Positions 25,901 through 32,972 of a stretch of DNA of 64,000 nt are shown here, piece by piece. Where the stretch lies: NCBI GenBank assembly GCA_025360585.1, contig JANYBW010000029.1:31107-95106 (forward strand), in the 5' to 3' direction. The position numbers and the translations under genes were made by a program. Source of the stretch: Actinomycetes bacterium (GTDB lineage Bacteria > Actinomycetota > Acidimicrobiia > IMCC26256 > PALSA-610). The notes under the pieces are model-generated. The model was not told the origin of the DNA. It saw only the letters and a list, made by a program, of their open reading frames with translations, and ran no database searches. Positions within the stretch are counted from its first letter, which is position 1; each line of letters starts with the position of its first letter.

Positions 25901-27789
25901 CCCAGCATGTGGCGCTCGCGGATCTCGCGCCAACCGCGGCATTCGTGCAATCCTGCACCGCGGTCGTTTGCTCCTTCGATGCGACAACATCGGCGGATAG
26001 CGATGGAACGATCGCCTCCTACGACTGGAACTTCGGCGATGGCACGACTGGCAGCGGATCAACCCCGATGCACACCTACGCTACGGGCGGCACCTACGCG
26101 GTGGTGTTGACCGTCACCGACAACCTCGGCCTGACCGGTTCCGCGAACGGATCTGTGGTCCTGAATGCATCCCCGAACGCGCTGTTCACAGTGACTTGCA
26201 CGAACCACGATTGTGCTGTCGACGCTACGAGTTCCAACGACTCCGATGGTTCGATCGCCTCGTACGCCTGGGACTTCGGCGACGCCACAACAGATTCCGG
26301 AGTGACCGCAAATCACACGTACGCGACCGCGGGATCGTTCCAGATCACCCTGACGGTCACCGACAACTTGGGCGCCACCGCGATGGTGCAACACACGGTG
26401 CTTGCCGATATCGCACCGACAGCCGCGTACACCGGTAGCTGCGCCCTGTTGAGCTGCACGTTTGATGCAACCACGTCCAGCGACTCCGATGGTTCAATCG
26501 CCTCCTACGGCTGGGACTTCGGAGATGGCACGACCGGTTCGGGTGTGACGCCCAACCACGTGTACGCAACCGGCGGTACTCACACAGTCGTGCTTACGGT
26601 CACCGACGATCTCGGGCTGACGGCGACACAATCGCAAACGATCGTCAGCAATGCCGCTCCGGTCGCGGCGTTCACGCCGACGTGCAGCTTGATGTCGTGT
26701 GGATTCAATGGCAATGCATCGAGCGACAGCGATGGTTCGATTGCAACCTACGCCTGGAACTTCGGCGATGGCACGACCGGCTCCGGTTCGACGGCTAACC
26801 ACGTCTACGCCATCGCCGGCGTGTGGCCAGCCACGCTCACTGTCACCGACAATCTTGGTGCGACAGCATCCATCACGAAGTTGGTGACCGTTACTCCGGT
26901 TGTCTTGCCGAGTGTCTTTGGCCAAGACGCATTTGGTCGAACGACTGCGAACGGTTGGGGTACCGCCGATCTGGGTGGAGCATGGAGCTTGACCGGCGCG
27001 GCCGCAAACTTCTCGGTGAATGGCTCGAATGCGCGCATCTCAGTTCCCGCCAACAACAGCAACAACGGTGCGCGCTTGGGCAGCATCACCGGGACGGATC
27101 TTGATCTGACTGCTCGGGTCAGCTTCGATAAGACCCAGACTGGTTCCGGCTCCTGGGTCAACCTCGTTGGTCGTTACGTCAGCGCGAACCAGGAATACCG
27201 CGCTCGAATTCGCTTCAGCAGCGGCAACGTGTTCGTTGGTATTTATCGAGTCACCGGCGGGACCGCTCAGCTCATTGGCACTGATGTGAACACCGGCCTC
27301 GCGGCGACGGTGAATACGTGGTACCGCGCTCGCATCAACGTGAGCGGTACGAACCCCACGACGATCAAAGCCAAGGTGTGGGCCGATAACGCGAGCGAAC
27401 CCATCGCGTGGAACGTCACCCAGACGGACAGCTCAGCAACCTTGCAAGCCGCAGGTGCGGCTGGGTTCTTGGCCTACGCACCGGGGGCAACGTCGTTCCC
27501 GATCGCGTTCAGTGTCGACGACGTGATGGTCCGCCCCGCGAACCTTCCACCGGTCGCAACCTTTGTGGCCAACTGCGCCGCGACCCCATTGTGCACCGTT
27601 GACGCGACGGGTTCGAACGACGACGGCAGTATCGCGAGTTACACGTGGGTCTGGGGCGACGGGACCTCGACGACCGGCGTGACATCAACGCATACCTACG
27701 GCACCGCTGGTAGCTACACGGTGACACTCACCGTTACGGACAACTTGGGAGCCAAGACGGTCTCGAGCCAAACCGTGGTCGTAACCTGA
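19987..27789 (+). CDS. Giant secreted PKD-repeat protein with cohesin-like and beta-helix domains
   Basis: About 2600 residues. GTG 19987 has GAGGAA seven bases upstream; ATG 19993 is an alternative. The N-terminus (MKRARSAAATMLAAGMIVAS) is a Sec signal peptide. Then come a cohesin-like domain (from 20122), a CSLREA-type start of a beta-helix (GGGCSLRAAIQEAN near 20845) and parallel beta-helix repeats to about 22200. Fourteen PKD domains of about 80 residues follow from 22400 (YAWNFGDGTT-type motifs). Nearly all PKD copies carry a paired Cys (SC-x4-6-C-x-F), probably an internal disulfide. Three copies of a 200-residue domain (about 22915, 24580 and 26925; RT-x4-GWG-x-AD) interrupt the array and look like concanavalin-type jelly rolls. 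No sortase motif or C-terminal membrane anchor is visible. An adhesin or polysaccharide-binding surface protein is inferred. Confidence 0.88.
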   Translation: MGMKRARSAAATMLAAGMIVASTTAATVQRSRASDRPTNTNGGVSVSLETDSTVAPGNPIHARIVIRRAQHVAGAQFTVAYDRSHVEFDGLDVPTARVALNTVEHVEGLTAGFFTPHSLNAHEATLTSDVVLAPHGPGTYGLSLRDVVVVDDSGHRFAAAVSSEATVVVASGNQRFRAPVARRGVASSSYTATQEARRDRGAAQAEWTLATEAGSCRDGACATVADVQSAPDAHVTNAVQSPTNGARAFGAKAQVGPTSYTFVVDTTSDLSDLATDGVCAISGGGCSLRAAIQEANSKTVPVAINFNIPGGGVHTLAPATRYPILTNITAPITIDGFTQPGSAPNTDPLASNAVYTIEIKGMGPGSIDAFFVTGANITFRGLDIHGFGRHIWMLGANATNNSVVGSLIGLLPDGSIDPLITLAVGKSCIVMQGGAHHNHIGIPGDANRNVVSGCAHQNIATYDNATDYNSIQNNIIGLDPTGTLRRGAKSHGVDINTWSSHTMIGGYLPSERNVSSGNYGNGIEVSHGTGTQYNMIIGNYIGTTLDGTAVAPYTVNGQVGVRLEGIQFCVAICPPDTSYQSVINNVIDNSGEAGVFVDKGTHHVTIQGNKIGVTANGGDGGNTIVGLRIEAGAFSNLVSQNEIANNDNGLQIVPTGASPPNPVESPTDFNTITQNSIHDNGLGGVSALGIDLSPLGIVNTAGTANINVNEVMLPPTLSNAKAAAVDAQTCGNCKVEVFISDRGVGYFGSGATYLASGVADSTGFVRVFVPASAQGQAVTSTATNPAGSTSEFSRNVAIPQPSIGNIPPTASFTTSCSHLTCVFSSAASSDSDGSVVRSQWVFGDGSIAEGTNVSHTYATGGVFNVSLTVTDDDAATGTANDVANAINLPPVSAYLGSCVFQLCSFDASTSTDPDGPIATYSWNFGDGATATGVTSGHTYAASGNYTVTLTVDDGNGANNTSSQVFAVTALPIGTLAFDTYTRTSVNSWGTAQIGGPYSISSAPADYSVNSGVAKIQTNAASTARLAYLPPTNVRDSDAIVDISTNKTPTGGTWGQVAGQTARHVSSALEYRLRLRFPVGGGVRISIVKVVNSSTEVQIGSEVNVPGTTYAPDQMFTTRFRVTGINPTTLQAKAWPAGTAEPGAWNVSVTDTQAELQLSAPSGLRTYLGGGTTNTPVVWSFDNYRMQVVNTPPVATFTSSCANSLCTFNSSASNDPDGTIQSYAWDFGDGTTGTGANPSHDYGSAFGPHTVTLTVTDNYTATGVMSLPINVVNLIPLPAFTVNCVDLSCTFSGATSTDLDGTIQSYAWDFGDGYTATGVSASHTYNTAEVYTIALTVTDDDGANDTATQTVTVLPPNQLPTAAFTSNCTLLSCTFDATTSTDPDGVIQTYAWTFGDGSTGTGATPAHSFGFTSNPTVTLSVTDDRLGVATVSHQLTIVGPNAAPIAQASVSCTQMNCNFASTGSNDPDGFLASYAWNFGDGTSSTATNPSHTYAIAGTWPVTLTVTDNQNATATKSIFAVVAPGAPVLVTAADTFTRTIVSGWGNADSGGAWTTSGTVAAYNVNGTVGTQKVSALGGSTGASLNGVVGSDLDVQMRLATDKAASGAGHWTNLTVRRATGINEYRVRIKMVASGVFIAAAKLAGSSTSTLIGTEVNTGLAYTPNQFYRVRAQAIGTNPTTIRAKVWLDGTSEPATWALVRTDSTAAIQVPGSVGLSTFVSATPVPVVFSIDDFMVGPSNQAPVASFTVACTGYSCTNNAAASTDDGSISSYVWSFGDGGTATGVAPVHTYAAPGSYTVTLTVTDNQGISTITTRSAVANLAPVANFMSSCTDHACTFNGTGSTDADGTIQSYAWNFGDGTTATGVTTAHTYVAAGNYVVSLTLVDNIGATGSITHGILANTAPSASFTVNCTGYSCAIDGSGSSDSDGSIATYSWDFGDGSTGSGATTNHVYGAASIETVTLTVTDNFAATAVAQHVALADLAPTAAFVQSCTAVVCSFDATTSADSDGTIASYDWNFGDGTTGSGSTPMHTYATGGTYAVVLTVTDNLGLTGSANGSVVLNASPNALFTVTCTNHDCAVDATSSNDSDGSIASYAWDFGDATTDSGVTANHTYATAGSFQITLTVTDNLGATAMVQHTVLADIAPTAAYTGSCALLSCTFDATTSSDSDGSIASYGWDFGDGTTGSGVTPNHVYATGGTHTVVLTVTDDLGLTATQSQTIVSNAAPVAAFTPTCSLMSCGFNGNASSDSDGSIATYAWNFGDGTTGSGSTANHVYAIAGVWPATLTVTDNLGATASITKLVTVTPVVLPSVFGQDAFGRTTANGWGTADLGGAWSLTGAAANFSVNGSNARISVPANNSNNGARLGSITGTDLDLTARVSFDKTQTGSGSWVNLVGRYVSANQEYRARIRFSSGNVFVGIYRVTGGTAQLIGTDVNTGLAATVNTWYRARINVSGTNPTTIKAKVWADNASEPIAWNVTQTDSSATLQAAGAAGFLAYAPGATSFPIAFSVDDVMVRPANLPPVATFVANCAATPLCTVDATGSNDDGSIASYTWVWGDGTSTTGVTSTHTYGTAGSYTVTLTVTDNLGAKTVSSQTVVVT
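25200..26900 (+). repeat. Seven consecutive PKD repeat units (about 243 bp each)
   Basis: The densest part of the PKD array. Seven units follow each other directly, each with the core S-x-D-S-D-G-S-I-A-x-Y-x-W-x-F-G-D-G and the ending LTVTDN(L/F)GAT. Several units share long stretches of nearly identical codons, so unequal crossing-over could change copy number. The other seven PKD units are spread before and after the jelly-roll-like domains. Confidence 0.8.
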
Positions 27790-27793
27790 GTGC

Positions 27794-28705
27794 GTGACTG
27801 CGCGTATTGCTGATAACCAATCTGGTAACGCGGAATCGCGACGTCTGAACTTAGGCGTCGCGATTCGTCGTAACGGTCGGAGCGCGGTTCAGGCGTTTGG
27901 GACTGCGACTGCGGCCTGGCGTTCCGCTCCGGATTTCTTGATCATCGGCGCCAAGCGCACTGGGTCAACGTCCATGTACCGCTACCTGGAACAGCACCCG
28001 AATGTCGCGTCGCTATTTCCCACCGCGCGGTTTCCGCTGATGCGAGAGAACCAAAAGGGAGTGCACTATTTCGATAGCAATGCACACCGCTCAACTCACT
28101 GGTATCGAGGCCACTTCTTGACGCGCCGGCTGCGTAACGATCGCAAACTGATTGCCGGCGAGGCTTCGCCGTATTACTTGTACCATCCGCTGAGTGCGCA
28201 ACGCGCGGCGCGGTTGGTTCCCGCCGCCAAGATCATTGTGTTGCTTCGCGATCCGATCGAGCGGACGTTTTCGCATTGGAGCGAACAACGTCGCAACGGA
28301 GTGGAGCCACTCGATTTTGCTGCGGCGCTGGCTGCCGAACCAACCCGGACCCACGATGCCGAAAGCTCGCTCATTGCGGGGCGCACCCGGTACAGCTTTG
28401 CGCACGAACAGCAGACGTACGCAGCCCAGAGCAAATACACGACGTCGTTGGCACGTTGGTTTAGTCACTTTCCCAGCGAAGCAATCTTGGTGCTCAGGAG
28501 TGAAGACTTTTACCGCGACACCCAGCATGCGTTCGATCGAGTGACCGACCATCTTGGCCTCGCCCGGTTCGTATTGCGAGACACGACCCCGTGGAATCCC
28601 GCACCCAAGCTGCCGATCGACGAGGCAACTCGATCCGAACTCGAGCGCTACTTTGCCGAAGATCGCGCCGCGGTGCTGCGACTGACGGGTGTTGAATGGC
28701 CGTGA
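27794..28705 (+). CDS. Sulfotransferase family protein
   Basis: Predicted PAPS-dependent sulfotransferase. The 5'-phosphosulfate-binding loop is IIGAKRTGSTSMYRYL near residue 50, and the 3'-phosphate-binding region is KIIVLLRDPIERTFSHWSEQ near 145. ILVLRSEDFYRDT and the C-terminal LERYFAEDRAAVLRL match heparan/glycan-type sulfotransferases. The GTG start lies only four bases after the stop of the giant PKD protein, so the two are probably co-transcribed. It may sulfate a surface glycan, a lipid or possibly the peptide product; the acceptor is unknown. It is about 300 residues, normal for the family. Confidence 0.85.
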   Translation: MTARIADNQSGNAESRRLNLGVAIRRNGRSAVQAFGTATAAWRSAPDFLIIGAKRTGSTSMYRYLEQHPNVASLFPTARFPLMRENQKGVHYFDSNAHRSTHWYRGHFLTRRLRNDRKLIAGEASPYYLYHPLSAQRAARLVPAAKIIVLLRDPIERTFSHWSEQRRNGVEPLDFAAALAAEPTRTHDAESSLIAGRTRYSFAHEQQTYAAQSKYTTSLARWFSHFPSEAILVLRSEDFYRDTQHAFDRVTDHLGLARFVLRDTTPWNPAPKLPIDEATRSELERYFAEDRAAVLRLTGVEWP

Positions 28706-28714
28706 ACGATTCGT

Positions 28715-29662
28715 ATGCCTGAGCCGACCGCAGCAAATCAACACATGGCGTACCGTCTCGCTCCGAGACTGGTCATGCCGAAGCAACTCGGGCGCGCAAA
28801 TGCCGCCGCGATTGCAACGGTGATGGCCTGCAAGCCATTGCCGGTATTCGCTCATCACCTGGCGTTTGGGTGCGTACGGCTCTTGGGCAACCTTGCGCCC
28901 GTTGGTCGCTCGGCCGCGTCGCCGATCGTGCCCGAACTCGGCGCGATCCTTGCGGTAATTCAAACGGAGATCGGCGGACTCGACGGTTTCGCGGTCAGCA
29001 GTCGGAGGCAAGCCGATCGTCGCGCGTTCCTTGTACTTGCGTATCGGCAGCGGCGCCCATTCGCGTTTCTCAAAATCGCAGAGGCGGGGCAAGCCGGCGG
29101 ATTCGATGCGGAACACGCATGCCTGAGCGGCTTGGCCCGACCCGATGCACCAATGCCCAGCTCACCAGTGCCCGATTCACCAGTGCTTGTGCCAACGTTG
29201 CTTGGAGCTGGTGAGTTCAGCGGCATGCGCTGGACCGCGATGTCGGCACTACCTCCTCGGCCTCATCGCCCCGCGAAGACGGCCGACGTAGGCACGATTG
29301 TGGATTGGTTTCAATCCAAATTGGCCGGCCGCTTACCTGGTGTCGCACCCACTGGTTGGGTTCCGATCCACGGCGATTTTGCGCCTTGGAATCTGCGGCG
29401 TTTGTTCGGCGCCGGTCTCACACTCTTTGATTTCGAAGACGCCCGCTACGGCCCCGCGGATGCCGATACAACGTTTTGGCATCTTGCAGTAGCGACGTTG
29501 CGTGGCAAAGCCGTGATCATGCCGATGCGCGCCGAAACGCTTATGTTTTGGGAAGAATTTCTCTCGCAACGTATCGCCGCCGCCGCGAAGCCGGAACTCG
29601 ATCTGCAACTGTTAGCGACATTACGTGGCGCTGCAACTGCGAAACGGCGGTCGCGGCGATAA
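28715..29662 (+). CDS. Aminoglycoside phosphotransferase/kinase-fold protein
   Basis: The C-terminal half has the APH/choline-kinase catalytic pattern: PIHGDFAPWNLRR (catalytic loop with Asp and metal-binding Asn) followed by LTLFDFEDARYGPADADTTFWH (metal-binding Asp). The N-terminal half, which should hold the nucleotide-binding lobe, is poorly conserved; FLVLAYRQRRPFAFLKIAE may carry the ATP-binding Lys. It sits ten bases after the sulfotransferase and is probably co-transcribed with it. Family members phosphorylate small alcohols, sugars or antibiotics. The substrate here is unknown and resistance should not be assumed. A 15-bp tandem duplication gives a Ser/Pro-rich linker (SSPVPDSPV). 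Confidence 0.7.
   Translation: MPEPTAANQHMAYRLAPRLVMPKQLGRANAAAIATVMACKPLPVFAHHLAFGCVRLLGNLAPVGRSAASPIVPELGAILAVIQTEIGGLDGFAVSSRRQADRRAFLVLAYRQRRPFAFLKIAEAGQAGGFDAEHACLSGLARPDAPMPSSPVPDSPVLVPTLLGAGEFSGMRWTAMSALPPRPHRPAKTADVGTIVDWFQSKLAGRLPGVAPTGWVPIHGDFAPWNLRRLFGAGLTLFDFEDARYGPADADTTFWHLAVATLRGKAVIMPMRAETLMFWEEFLSQRIAAAAKPELDLQLLATLRGAATAKRRSRR
29144..29188 (+). repeat. Three 15-bp tandem units in the kinase-fold gene
   Basis: Units at 29144, 29159 and 29174 share TCACCAGTGCCC-like sequence and encode a Ser/Pro/Val/Asp linker between the two lobes. Confidence 0.7.
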
Positions 29663-30496
29663 TTCAGGTTTCGCAAACCGCAGGGCGATGAATGTTGTCG
29701 CCACCGTGGTCGCGGCCATCAACAACATTGCGGCAACGAATGCGCGGTTCAGTGTGGCCGTCGGTGGCGGAAAGCGCGCTGGGGAGCTCACTGCCGCAAG
29801 CCCCAATCCACTGGCACCGAGAAGCACACCCAGCCCAGCGTGCATCGAAGTTTTCCCGCGCCCGAAGCGCGCCGCGCTCGCGTCAATATTCAGTCTTGTT
29901 GGCTCGACGACGAGCCCATGCACAACAGCCCCCCAGATCGTGGCCGCCATCGCGCTGGCTATCGCATCGCTGGGCCGATGCCGCGCGAGCAATACCACTG
30001 CCGTCATCACGGTCATCGTTGAGACGGCATGGAACGCGATTGCCAAGTTTCGGAATCGAGGCGTAGCGAACCGCACGACGACAATCGAAGCGGCAACGAC
30101 GTACGCCGTGTGGCCGCTCGCGAACGTCGCGCCCCCGATCCACGCGGGTACGGGAGAGTGCCGAGGATGCGGCAGGACAACTTTGAGCAGCTCTGCGAAC
30201 ACCACCGGTGGGACGACCGTGACGACGAGATCGCGCACCGTTGTGAATACTGCATGTTGGCGCCGCCACAACGCGATAGCGACAAGCATTGCGCTTGAAC
30301 TGCCGAGCACGAGAAGTTTCGACCAATGACGCATCGAAAACATTCGGTTCTCGCCGAAATGGCGGCCGAGATGATGCAGCGTGGAATACAACTTCGCGGC
30401 ATCGTCGAAGCGCTGACCCCACGACGTCAGCACGAATACGCAGTACAACGCGGCGATACTCACGATTCCGCCCATCGCAAGCCTTGGGCGGGTCAT
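29621..30496 (-). CDS. PAP2 superfamily membrane phosphatase
   Basis: About 290 residues with six or more hydrophobic segments. The phosphatase signature is partly visible: LLKVVLPHPRHSPVPA for the KxxxxxxRP motif, FASGHTAYV for PSGH, and ARHRPSDAIASAM for the SRxxxxxHxxxD motif. This fits lipid phosphatases that act on undecaprenyl diphosphate or phosphatidic acid outside the membrane. The ATG at 30496 lies two bases after the stop of the flavin monooxygenase gene, and the longer frame to 30553 overlaps that gene. Its 3' end overlaps the kinase-fold gene by 42 bases tail to tail. The role in this cluster is unclear. Confidence 0.75.
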   Translation of the reverse strand: MTRPRLAMGGIVSIAALYCVFVLTSWGQRFDDAAKLYSTLHHLGRHFGENRMFSMRHWSKLLVLGSSSAMLVAIALWRRQHAVFTTVRDLVVTVVPPVVFAELLKVVLPHPRHSPVPAWIGGATFASGHTAYVVAASIVVVRFATPRFRNLAIAFHAVSTMTVMTAVVLLARHRPSDAIASAMAATIWGAVVHGLVVEPTRLNIDASAARFGRGKTSMHAGLGVLLGASGLGLAAVSSPARFPPPTATLNRAFVAAMLLMAATTVATTFIALRFAKPELSPRPPFRSCSAT

Positions 30497-30498
30497 GT

Positions 30499-31587
30499 TC
30501 ACAGCGGGCAATGGTTCAGCTCTGACAAGACCAGATCCGCGAATCGGTTGCACTCGTCTCGGTGGGGATATCCAGAAAGGATGAAACTATCGATGCCAAG
30601 GTCGCGATACCGCAGCAACTTGTCGCGTACTTGACTCGCATCGCCAACAATGGCCGCTCCGCATCCGCTGCGGGCCCGCCCGATGCCAGTCCAGAGGTTC
30701 GGCTCAACGTAGCCATCGTTGTCTGATTGTTCACGGAGATCGCGCTGACGGTTGACTCCGGCCGAGGCGCTGTCGAGTGAGCGAGCGCGGATGCGTTCTC
30801 CTTGCTCATCATCGAGCCGCGACAACAAGCGTTGCGCGGCGGATCGGGCTTCGCGTTCAGTCTCGCGGACCACGACGTGGGTTCGGAAACCGAATCGCAG
30901 CGTTCTGCCGTACAACGCGGCACGGTCGCGCATATCTGCGATGAGCTCGGCTGCGCTCTGTTCGGTTTCGGGCCACATGAGATAGACATCCGCGGCTTGG
31001 GCCGCAACGTCGCGGGCAGCTTCCGAAAGCCCTCCGAAATACATGGGCGGACACGCAGCATTGTGTGGGCGAACGGTCGGAGCGTTGAGTGCGATTTGGT
31101 AGAACTCGCCGTCTACGTCGACAGCAATGCCGTTCAGTAACCCGCGCACAATCTGCATCGCTTCGAGCGTTCGGCGGTAGCGTGGTGCGCTCGCCAACGT
31201 TGCGCCCGGCAGATCACTCGAGATGATGTTGATGGTTAAACGCCCGCCACTCATCTGATCGAGCGTTGCGAGTTGGCGTGCGAGCTGTGGCGGCCAAAGC
31301 TCACCCATTCGCACCGCGACCAACATCCGCATGCCCTCGTTGAGCAGGGGAGCAATACCGCCCGCGAACGCAACTGCGTCGATGCCGAGTTCGTAGCCCG
31401 AGGGCAACAAAATATTGTCGTATCCGCGGCCTTGGGCATCAAGCACAATGTTGCGGCAATGTTCCCAGGAACTCCGCAACTTGGGATCGGCTACACCAAG
31501 AAATTCGTAGTCATCATCGCAGAGCGCGGCGAACCAAGCGACTTCAATCGGCACCTCGCGCGCCGCATTTCTCGGCGCGTCGTTCAC
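30499..31587 (-). CDS. Flavin-dependent monooxygenase, SsuD-like (LLM class)
   Basis: Luciferase-like TIM-barrel FMNH2-dependent monooxygenase. Typical segments are RGYDNILLPSGYELGIDA, LVAVRMGELWPPQLARQLATLDQMSGGRLTINI (split motif), YYF-type MYFGGLSEAARDVAAQAADVYLMW, and the C-terminal LLRYRDLGIDSFILSGYPHRDE typical of alkanesulfonate monooxygenase SsuD. The GTG at 31587 forms a GTGA overlap with the aldo/keto reductase stop. In the family, roles are desulfonation of alkanesulfonates or oxidative tailoring in NRPS/PKS pathways. The position inside the split NRPS region makes tailoring possible, but no ssu transport genes or other proof are present. Confidence 0.83.
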   Translation of the reverse strand: MNDAPRNAAREVPIEVAWFAALCDDDYEFLGVADPKLRSSWEHCRNIVLDAQGRGYDNILLPSGYELGIDAVAFAGGIAPLLNEGMRMLVAVRMGELWPPQLARQLATLDQMSGGRLTINIISSDLPGATLASAPRYRRTLEAMQIVRGLLNGIAVDVDGEFYQIALNAPTVRPHNAACPPMYFGGLSEAARDVAAQAADVYLMWPETEQSAAELIADMRDRAALYGRTLRFGFRTHVVVRETEREARSAAQRLLSRLDDEQGERIRARSLDSASAGVNRQRDLREQSDNDGYVEPNLWTGIGRARSGCGAAIVGDASQVRDKLLRYRDLGIDSFILSGYPHRDECNRFADLVLSELNHCPL

Positions 31588-32480
31588 GGCAGCGGGCGTC
31601 CTGTCGCCGCGAGCAATCCGTACCATTCTGATCGTGCAAGCTTGACGTCGGCCGCCGTTGCCGCATCGCGGATTCGCTCAATGTTTTGGGTGCCAATAAT
31701 GGGGATCGGACGGCTCGGATGATGCAAGATCCATGCCAACGCGATCGCGGTGGTGCTCACTTCATGGACCGCAGCAACCGCGCTCAGCGCAACGCCGAGG
31801 GGCGATTCTGTATCGGCAATGGCACCGCGCCCGAGCGGGCTCCAAGCGAGTGGGGTTGCCTTGTGCTGGATCGCGAGATCGAGGACACCGTCATCGATCG
31901 TTTCATAATGCCACAACGACAATTCTGGCTGTGTCGTGGCGATGAGCCCGGGGCTCGATTGCACAATCGCAGCAAATTGCGATGCCGTATAATTCGAAAC
32001 TCCGACGGCTCGGGCGCGGCCACTCTCAACGATTTCTGCCAACGTTGCCGCGACTTCCGCTGGATGGGCCATGAGATCAGGGCGATGAATTTGGTAGAGA
32101 TCGATGGTATCGATACCCAAACGGCTCAACGAAGCATCGCACGCATCCAAGAGATAGTTGCGGCTGCTGTCGTAGGGCACGCCGGGCTGAATCCCACCCT
32201 TGGTTGCGATCACCATTTCAGCTCGCAACGACGGTGCGCCGCGCAGCACCTTGCCCAAGAGCGTTTCGGAGGCACCGAAGCCGCCCGTGGGATCACCGTA
32301 GCCATAAATGTCTGCGGTGTCGATCAGCGTCATTCCGTAACTCAGTGCGGCATCGATCTTGGCCGTCGCGGGCGCAAGGTCGGTGCCGGCAAAACGCCAA
32401 CACCCAAAGGAAATATTGCCAACCCGGAGGTCCGTGTTGCCGAGCTGGCGCAGCGCGTTGCGAGAGGTCATGGTGGACAC
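31584..32480 (-). CDS. Aldo/keto reductase
   Basis: NADPH-dependent oxidoreductase with an (alpha/beta)8 barrel. The catalytic tetrad is visible: Asp and Tyr in TLIDTADIYGYG, Lys in VIATKGG, His in DLYQIHRPD. The cofactor-binding GVSNYTASQF and PIIGTQNIERI are also typical. At 298 residues it is of normal length. Translation probably starts at ATG 32480 or 32471. It overlaps the flavin monooxygenase by four bases and the pair likely works together. The substrate is unknown; a role in peptide tailoring is only possible. Confidence 0.9.
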   Translation of the reverse strand: MSTMTSRNALRQLGNTDLRVGNISFGCWRFAGTDLAPATAKIDAALSYGMTLIDTADIYGYGDPTGGFGASETLLGKVLRGAPSLRAEMVIATKGGIQPGVPYDSSRNYLLDACDASLSRLGIDTIDLYQIHRPDLMAHPAEVAATLAEIVESGRARAVGVSNYTASQFAAIVQSSPGLIATTQPELSLWHYETIDDGVLDLAIQHKATPLAWSPLGRGAIADTESPLGVALSAVAAVHEVSTTAIALAWILHHPSRPIPIIGTQNIERIRDAATAADVKLARSEWYGLLAATGRPLP

Positions 32481-32538
32481 CGTAGGTCAGCACGCAATGG
32501 CATTTCGGTAGGAAACCGTGCCGTCGCCGACACGGGCG

Positions 32539-32790
32539 TCACACTGCGCGCAATCCCACCGGTTCCAGCGTCTCGTGCAGCGTCACCGCTGGTGGGGCAC
32601 CGGGGTCGACGCGGCGAATCGAGGCGATGCGGTCGGTACGCAAGCTTGCCACCCGCAGCGACCATCCCGAAATTTTGCCGTGCCCGCCGTCGCTTTGAAA
32701 AAACGTTGTGAACGGTCCTTCGAGTTGATAGGCGTTCGCATCCTCTACTAGTTCGTGGTCACCATCGAGCGTAATGATTGCAAATGTCAT
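32539..32790 (-). CDS. Small hypothetical protein (83 aa)
   Basis: I do not recognise the family. ATG 32790 is preceded by GGAGGT at eight-base spacing, the best ribosome-binding site in the area, which supports a real gene starting MTFAIITLDGDHELVEDA. The protein is a small alpha/beta-looking sequence without membrane segments (TTFFQSDGGHGKISGWSL, LRVASLRTDRIASIRRVD). It lies 58 bases upstream of the aldo/keto reductase and may be its operon leader gene. A 15-bp repeat array lies between it and the end of the large NRPS gene. Confidence 0.65.
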   Translation of the reverse strand: MTFAIITLDGDHELVEDANAYQLEGPFTTFFQSDGGHGKISGWSLRVASLRTDRIASIRRVDPGAPPAVTLHETLEPVGLRAV

Positions 32791-32888
32791 AGTCCGAGAC
32801 CTCCGTTGCCGCGAGTAGGTCACAGTTGTACCCCGACGAGCCTGGGGATTGGAAGTGGTGAAACCTATGAATTTCTTGTGCACGACCT

Positions 32889-32972
32889 GGGGATTACGCG
32901 TGGGGGATTACGTGTGCGGGGATTACGTGTGCGGGAATTACGTGTGCGGGAATTACGTGTGGGGTAATTACT
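32889..32972. repeat. Iteron-like array: six ATTAC units, 15-bp period
   Basis: The core ATTAC recurs at 32893, 32907, 32922, 32937, 32952 and 32967, spacing 14, 15, 15, 15 and 15. The full unit is close to GGRATTACGTGTGCG. The last unit contains the stop codon of the large NRPS gene (32968-32970), and the first ends about 95 bases before the start of the 83-residue protein gene. The units are too short and have no spacers, so this is not a CRISPR array. It may be an operator with repeated binding sites, or slippage-derived sequence. Confidence 0.8.

Noticed and set aside
28715..29662. Antibiotic resistance gene (aminoglycoside phosphotransferase)
   Set aside because: Only the general kinase-fold catalytic loop is visible, the N-terminal lobe is divergent, and most members of the fold have other substrates.
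30499..31587. Alkanesulfonate utilisation operon
   Set aside because: The SsuD-like monooxygenase has no ssuABC transporter or SsuE flavin reductase beside it.
32889..32972. Possible CRISPR array (regular short repeats)
   Set aside because: Units are 15 bp and directly adjacent without unique spacers, and no cas gene is nearby.
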